64,000 nt of DNA from Cytobacillus massiliigabonensis (GTDB lineage Bacteria; Bacillota; Bacilli; Bacillales; Cytobacillaceae). The stretch covers positions 2,656,048-2,720,047 of the forward strand of contig NZ_LT904904.1 of the NCBI RefSeq assembly GCF_900199725.1. Reading direction: 5' to 3'. Below the pieces are notes generated by a model. The model ran no database searches. It was not told the origin of the DNA and saw only the letters and a list, made by a program, of their open reading frames with translations. Below, in pieces: positions 61,531 to 64,000 of this stretch (within the stretch, counting starts at the first letter, position 1; every line of letters begins with the position of its first letter). The translations under genes were made by a program, and so were the position numbers.

Positions 61531-61653
61531 ATGAAGTTTATTTTTTCTCACTTCCCAGATTGGAAAGTATTTTTTCAGGCCTTTATTGTATTTGTTGTGC
61601 CTTTTGCACTATCTAAAACTTTTGAATTTATGAAAAGGATTGGAGAGAAATAG
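61531..61653 (+). CDS. 40-residue one-TM protein at the head of the germinant receptor operon
   Basis: This 40-residue protein reads MKFIFSHFPDWKVFFQAFIV and then FVVPFALSKTFEFMKRIGEK. A hydrophobic helix of about 16 residues is flanked by aromatic and basic residues. AAGGTGGA is correctly spaced before the ATG. Its TAG is five bases upstream of the gerA-type start codon, so the two must share a transcript. Small accessory (D-type) subunits are known for some germinant receptors, usually with two helices. This may be an unrecognised small subunit or a coupling ORF. Confidence 0.6.
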   Translation: MKFIFSHFPDWKVFFQAFIVFVVPFALSKTFEFMKRIGEK

Positions 61654-61658
61654 AAGTT

Positions 61659-63173
61659 ATGAGCTGGTCTAGCGGAAAAATAACACCAACTAATGTAAAT
61701 CCTTTTTTTAAAGGGGTATTGGAGTTAGATGAGGCATTATTAAAAGAAAGGCTGGGTGAAAATTCAGATATTCTATACCGGGAGTTTAAGTTAAAAAAAT
61801 CGAATGTGTCTGGTCTTCTTATCTTCTTAAGTGGTTTATCTAATAGAAACACAATAGACAAGGATATTCTACCCGTATTATTGGAACCATTCCATCCGGA
61901 TGATTTAAAACTATTGAAATTAACAGGAAGAATGGAATTCTTAAAGAAATATCTCTTGCCAATAAGTGATATTAAAGAATCGGCCTCTATTGAAGTTGTA
62001 GCCTCTAAAATTCTAACTGGTATGGCTGCCTTAATCATTGATGGATGCAAGGATGTCCTGCTACTGGGAATAAAAGAAGAAAAAACAAGAAGCATAGAGG
62101 AACCACCTTCTGAAGCAGTAGTTCGTGGTCCAAGGATCGGATTCACAGAATCTCTTAGTAACAATATAGCTATTCTTAGAAACTGTGCTGAAAATAAAGA
62201 TTTAAATATGCTTGAGTTTCAAGTAGGCAACCTAGCAAAAAAAACTTTAATAATGGCTTATATGAATGAGATTGTAAATCCTAGCCTACTGGAAGAAGTC
62301 AAAAGAAGAATTAATAAAATTGACATTGATTATGTAGCTGACTCTGGATATGTGGAACAGTTGATAGAAGATAACCTTTTAAGTCCATTTCCACAGATAC
62401 AAAGTACCGAAAGACCCGATCGAGTCATGTGTGCACTTATGGAAGGTCGTATTGCTATACTTCTTGATGGTTCGCCATTTGCATTGATTGCCCCTGTAAC
62501 CTTTGGTATGTTACTTCAATCACCTGATGATTATTATGAAAGGTGGATACCTGGAACTTTAATCCGCTGCCTAAGATTTTTTGCTGCAATTATCTCTTTA
62601 CTTGGGCCATCCATATATATTTCTTTTATATCTTTTCATCCAGGATTAATTCCAACTAAACTTGCAATGTCCATTGTCGGATCTCGTGAAGGGGTACCTT
62701 ATCCAGCATTTATAGAAGCTTTGATGATGGAGGTATCAATTGAAATTCTTAGAGAAGCAGGCCTTCGACTTCCGAAACCTATTGGGCAAGCAATTGGAAT
62801 TGTAGGAGGTCTCATAATAGGCGAAGCAGCGGTAAGTGCAGGTATTGTCAGTTCAATAATGATTATAGTGGTTGCCTTGACAGCTATCTCTTCCTTTGCG
62901 ATTCCACAATATAGCGCTGGAATCTCACTACGTTATCTGCGTTTCATCTCCATGATTTTTGCGGCAACTTTAGGACTTTACGGAGTTACTTTGTTTATCC
63001 TCCTCTTATGCAGTCATTTGGTACGGCTTGAAAGTTTTGGAGTTCCTTATACTAGTCCTGCTGTTCCTTTCCGTATCAAGGATATGAAAGATTTCATAGT
63101 AAGACTCCCTATTACTTTGATGAATCGACGGCCAAGTATTCTAAAACCTCAAGAATCTAAACGCAAGGAATAG
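61659..63173 (+). CDS. Spore germination protein, GerA family (germinant receptor A subunit)
   Basis: This 504-residue protein has a cytoplasmic N-terminal domain (about 1-260) and a membrane domain with about five helices (from LIRCLRFFAAIISLLGPSIYI onward). Family hallmarks include GRIAILLDGSPFALIAPVTF, the FHPGLIPTKLAMSI segment, EVSIEILREAGLRLPKPIGQAIGIVGGLIIGEAAV and SFAIPQYSAGISLRYLRF. It sits in the spore inner membrane and signals germination on binding nutrients with B and C subunits. It is followed 14 bases later by the B subunit gene. Confidence 0.95.
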   Translation: MSWSSGKITPTNVNPFFKGVLELDEALLKERLGENSDILYREFKLKKSNVSGLLIFLSGLSNRNTIDKDILPVLLEPFHPDDLKLLKLTGRMEFLKKYLLPISDIKESASIEVVASKILTGMAALIIDGCKDVLLLGIKEEKTRSIEEPPSEAVVRGPRIGFTESLSNNIAILRNCAENKDLNMLEFQVGNLAKKTLIMAYMNEIVNPSLLEEVKRRINKIDIDYVADSGYVEQLIEDNLLSPFPQIQSTERPDRVMCALMEGRIAILLDGSPFALIAPVTFGMLLQSPDDYYERWIPGTLIRCLRFFAAIISLLGPSIYISFISFHPGLIPTKLAMSIVGSREGVPYPAFIEALMMEVSIEILREAGLRLPKPIGQAIGIVGGLIIGEAAVSAGIVSSIMIIVVALTAISSFAIPQYSAGISLRYLRFISMIFAATLGLYGVTLFILLLCSHLVRLESFGVPYTSPAVPFRIKDMKDFIVRLPITLMNRRPSILKPQESKRKE

Positions 63174-63187
63174 AAAGAAGGAGTAAA

Positions 63188-64000
63188 ATGTTTTCACTAA
63201 AAAAAAATAAAATTACCAATATCCAAACCGTTGTCATCATAACTAATTATATACTTGCTGCAGGAATACTTTCCCTTCCCAGAACATCTGTGGAAGCAGT
63301 GAAAACTCCAGATGCCTGGATTAGTGTAATATTAGGTGGCTGTGGATCAATCATTTTAGGGATTATTATGGTGAAGCTTAGTCAACGTTTTCCTAGGAAA
63401 ACCTTTTACCAATATAGTCCTGAATTATTAGGCAAAGTATTTGGAAATCTACTTAGTTGTATTCTAATTGTATATTTCCTCGCATTATCAGCTTTTGAAC
63501 TTAGGGTGTTGGTTGAAGTTACAAGTTACCTGATTCTTGAGGAAACCCCAAGGTGGGCAATAATGATGCCTTTTCTTTGGATAGGTGTATATCTTTTAGC
63601 GGGAGGCATTAATTCTTTAGCACGTATGTTTGAAATTATTTTCCCAATAACAGTGTTATTTTTTCTATTGACTATTTTTATGAGTTTCAAAATTTTTGAG
63701 CCTGACAATCTTCGCCCATTCCTTGGTGAAGGAATCCTTCCAATAATCAAAGGTGTTAAATCCACCATTTTGACATTTATTGGGGCTGAAATCATGTTGT
63801 TATTAGTGGCTTTTATGGAAGAACCAAAAAAAGCTGTCAAGATGCTAATTATTGGCGTCGCCATTCCACTAATATTTGATTTGATAACGGTGATAATGGT
63901 CATTGGTGCCTTATCAATAAATGGGGTCCTTCATCTGACCTGGCCGACTTTAGATCTTATAAGAAGCTATGAAATGGAGGGAATGATATTTGAACGGTTT
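63188..64000 (+). CDS. Spore germination protein, GerB family (germinant receptor B subunit), 3' end outside the window
   Basis: An ATG at 63188 behind AGAAGGAG opens a frame that runs to the window edge without a stop (271 codons). It reads NIQTVVIITNYILAAGILSL and later FLGEGILPIIKGVKST, typical of the APC-superfamily GerB/spore permease family, with at least seven hydrophobic helices so far. The B subunit is the likely germinant-binding part of the receptor. The full protein would be about 360-370 residues, so roughly 95 are missing. Confidence 0.93.
   Translation, partial: MFSLKKNKITNIQTVVIITNYILAAGILSLPRTSVEAVKTPDAWISVILGGCGSIILGIIMVKLSQRFPRKTFYQYSPELLGKVFGNLLSCILIVYFLALSAFELRVLVEVTSYLILEETPRWAIMMPFLWIGVYLLAGGINSLARMFEIIFPITVLFFLLTIFMSFKIFEPDNLRPFLGEGILPIIKGVKSTILTFIGAEIMLLLVAFMEEPKKAVKMLIIGVAIPLIFDLITVIMVIGALSINGVLHLTWPTLDLIRSYEMEGMIFERF

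Noticed and set aside
61628-62164. 178-codon minus-strand frame opposite the GerA gene
   Set aside because: It is antisense to a well-supported coding sequence, and its composition follows the codon structure of the other strand.
1-64000. CRISPR array, tRNA, rRNA or prophage module
   Set aside because: No regularly spaced direct repeats, tRNA cloverleaf or CCA end, rRNA core sequence or phage structural genes were recognised on reading the window.

Overview
This is a low-GC Gram-positive chromosomal window from an endospore-forming Bacillaceae (Bacillus or a close relative). The evidence is strong AGGAGG-type ribosome binding sites, frequent TTG and GTG starts, a GerA-type germinant receptor operon, CotF-like coat proteins, a B. 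subtilis-order ribose operon, a CypC-type P450 and many Bacillus DUF families. No rRNA, tRNA, CRISPR array or prophage module was seen.

Layout. 1-860: 3' part of an IS256-family insertion sequence, ending just upstream of a Tet(M/O)-type ribosomal-protection GTPase gene. 2.8-7.3 kb: a DUF6376 lipoprotein, a DUF438/hemerythrin/PAS protein, a CmpB-like membrane protein and a ribonuclease J. 7.4-10.6 kb: a glyoxylate/glycerate cluster (two 2-hydroxyacid dehydrogenases flanking a glycerate kinase). 11.4-17.4 kb: rbsRKDACB with a perfect LacI-type operator, a cre-like site and a second near-operator inside rbsK. 17.4-34.5 kb: mostly intact housekeeping and accessory genes. These include an odd guanylate-kinase-like protein, peptidases, a methyltransferase behind a clear Fur box, CotF-like proteins, a glycosyltransferase, the P450 peroxygenase, a racemase, a GntR/ABC operon with an operator over its -10, and a nucleotidyltransferase resembling aminoglycoside adenylyltransferases.

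35-61 kb is a gene-decay zone. Between small intact genes lie recognisable fossils: a joined efeB/efeU remnant, an ECF sigma/anti-sigma pair, a truncated acetyltransferase, a Nudix C-terminus, a type II thioesterase with an internal deletion, a virginiamycin B lyase, a MazG-like fragment and a methyltransferase N-terminus. A LysR/MFS/SDR cassette sits exactly where the acetyltransferase is truncated.

The most unusual intact gene is the 1056-residue UvrA-like protein at 49.3-52.5 kb. Its two ABC modules come first, and a UvrA ABC-I-type zinc/insertion region plus an extra four-cysteine module follow them, which is a rearranged order relative to UvrA. A tandem-HTH MerR regulator converges on it. 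The window closes with an ECF sigma/DUF4179 pair, a second GrpB protein, an AAC(6')-like acetyltransferase, and the start of a germinant receptor operon preceded by a 40-residue one-TM protein.
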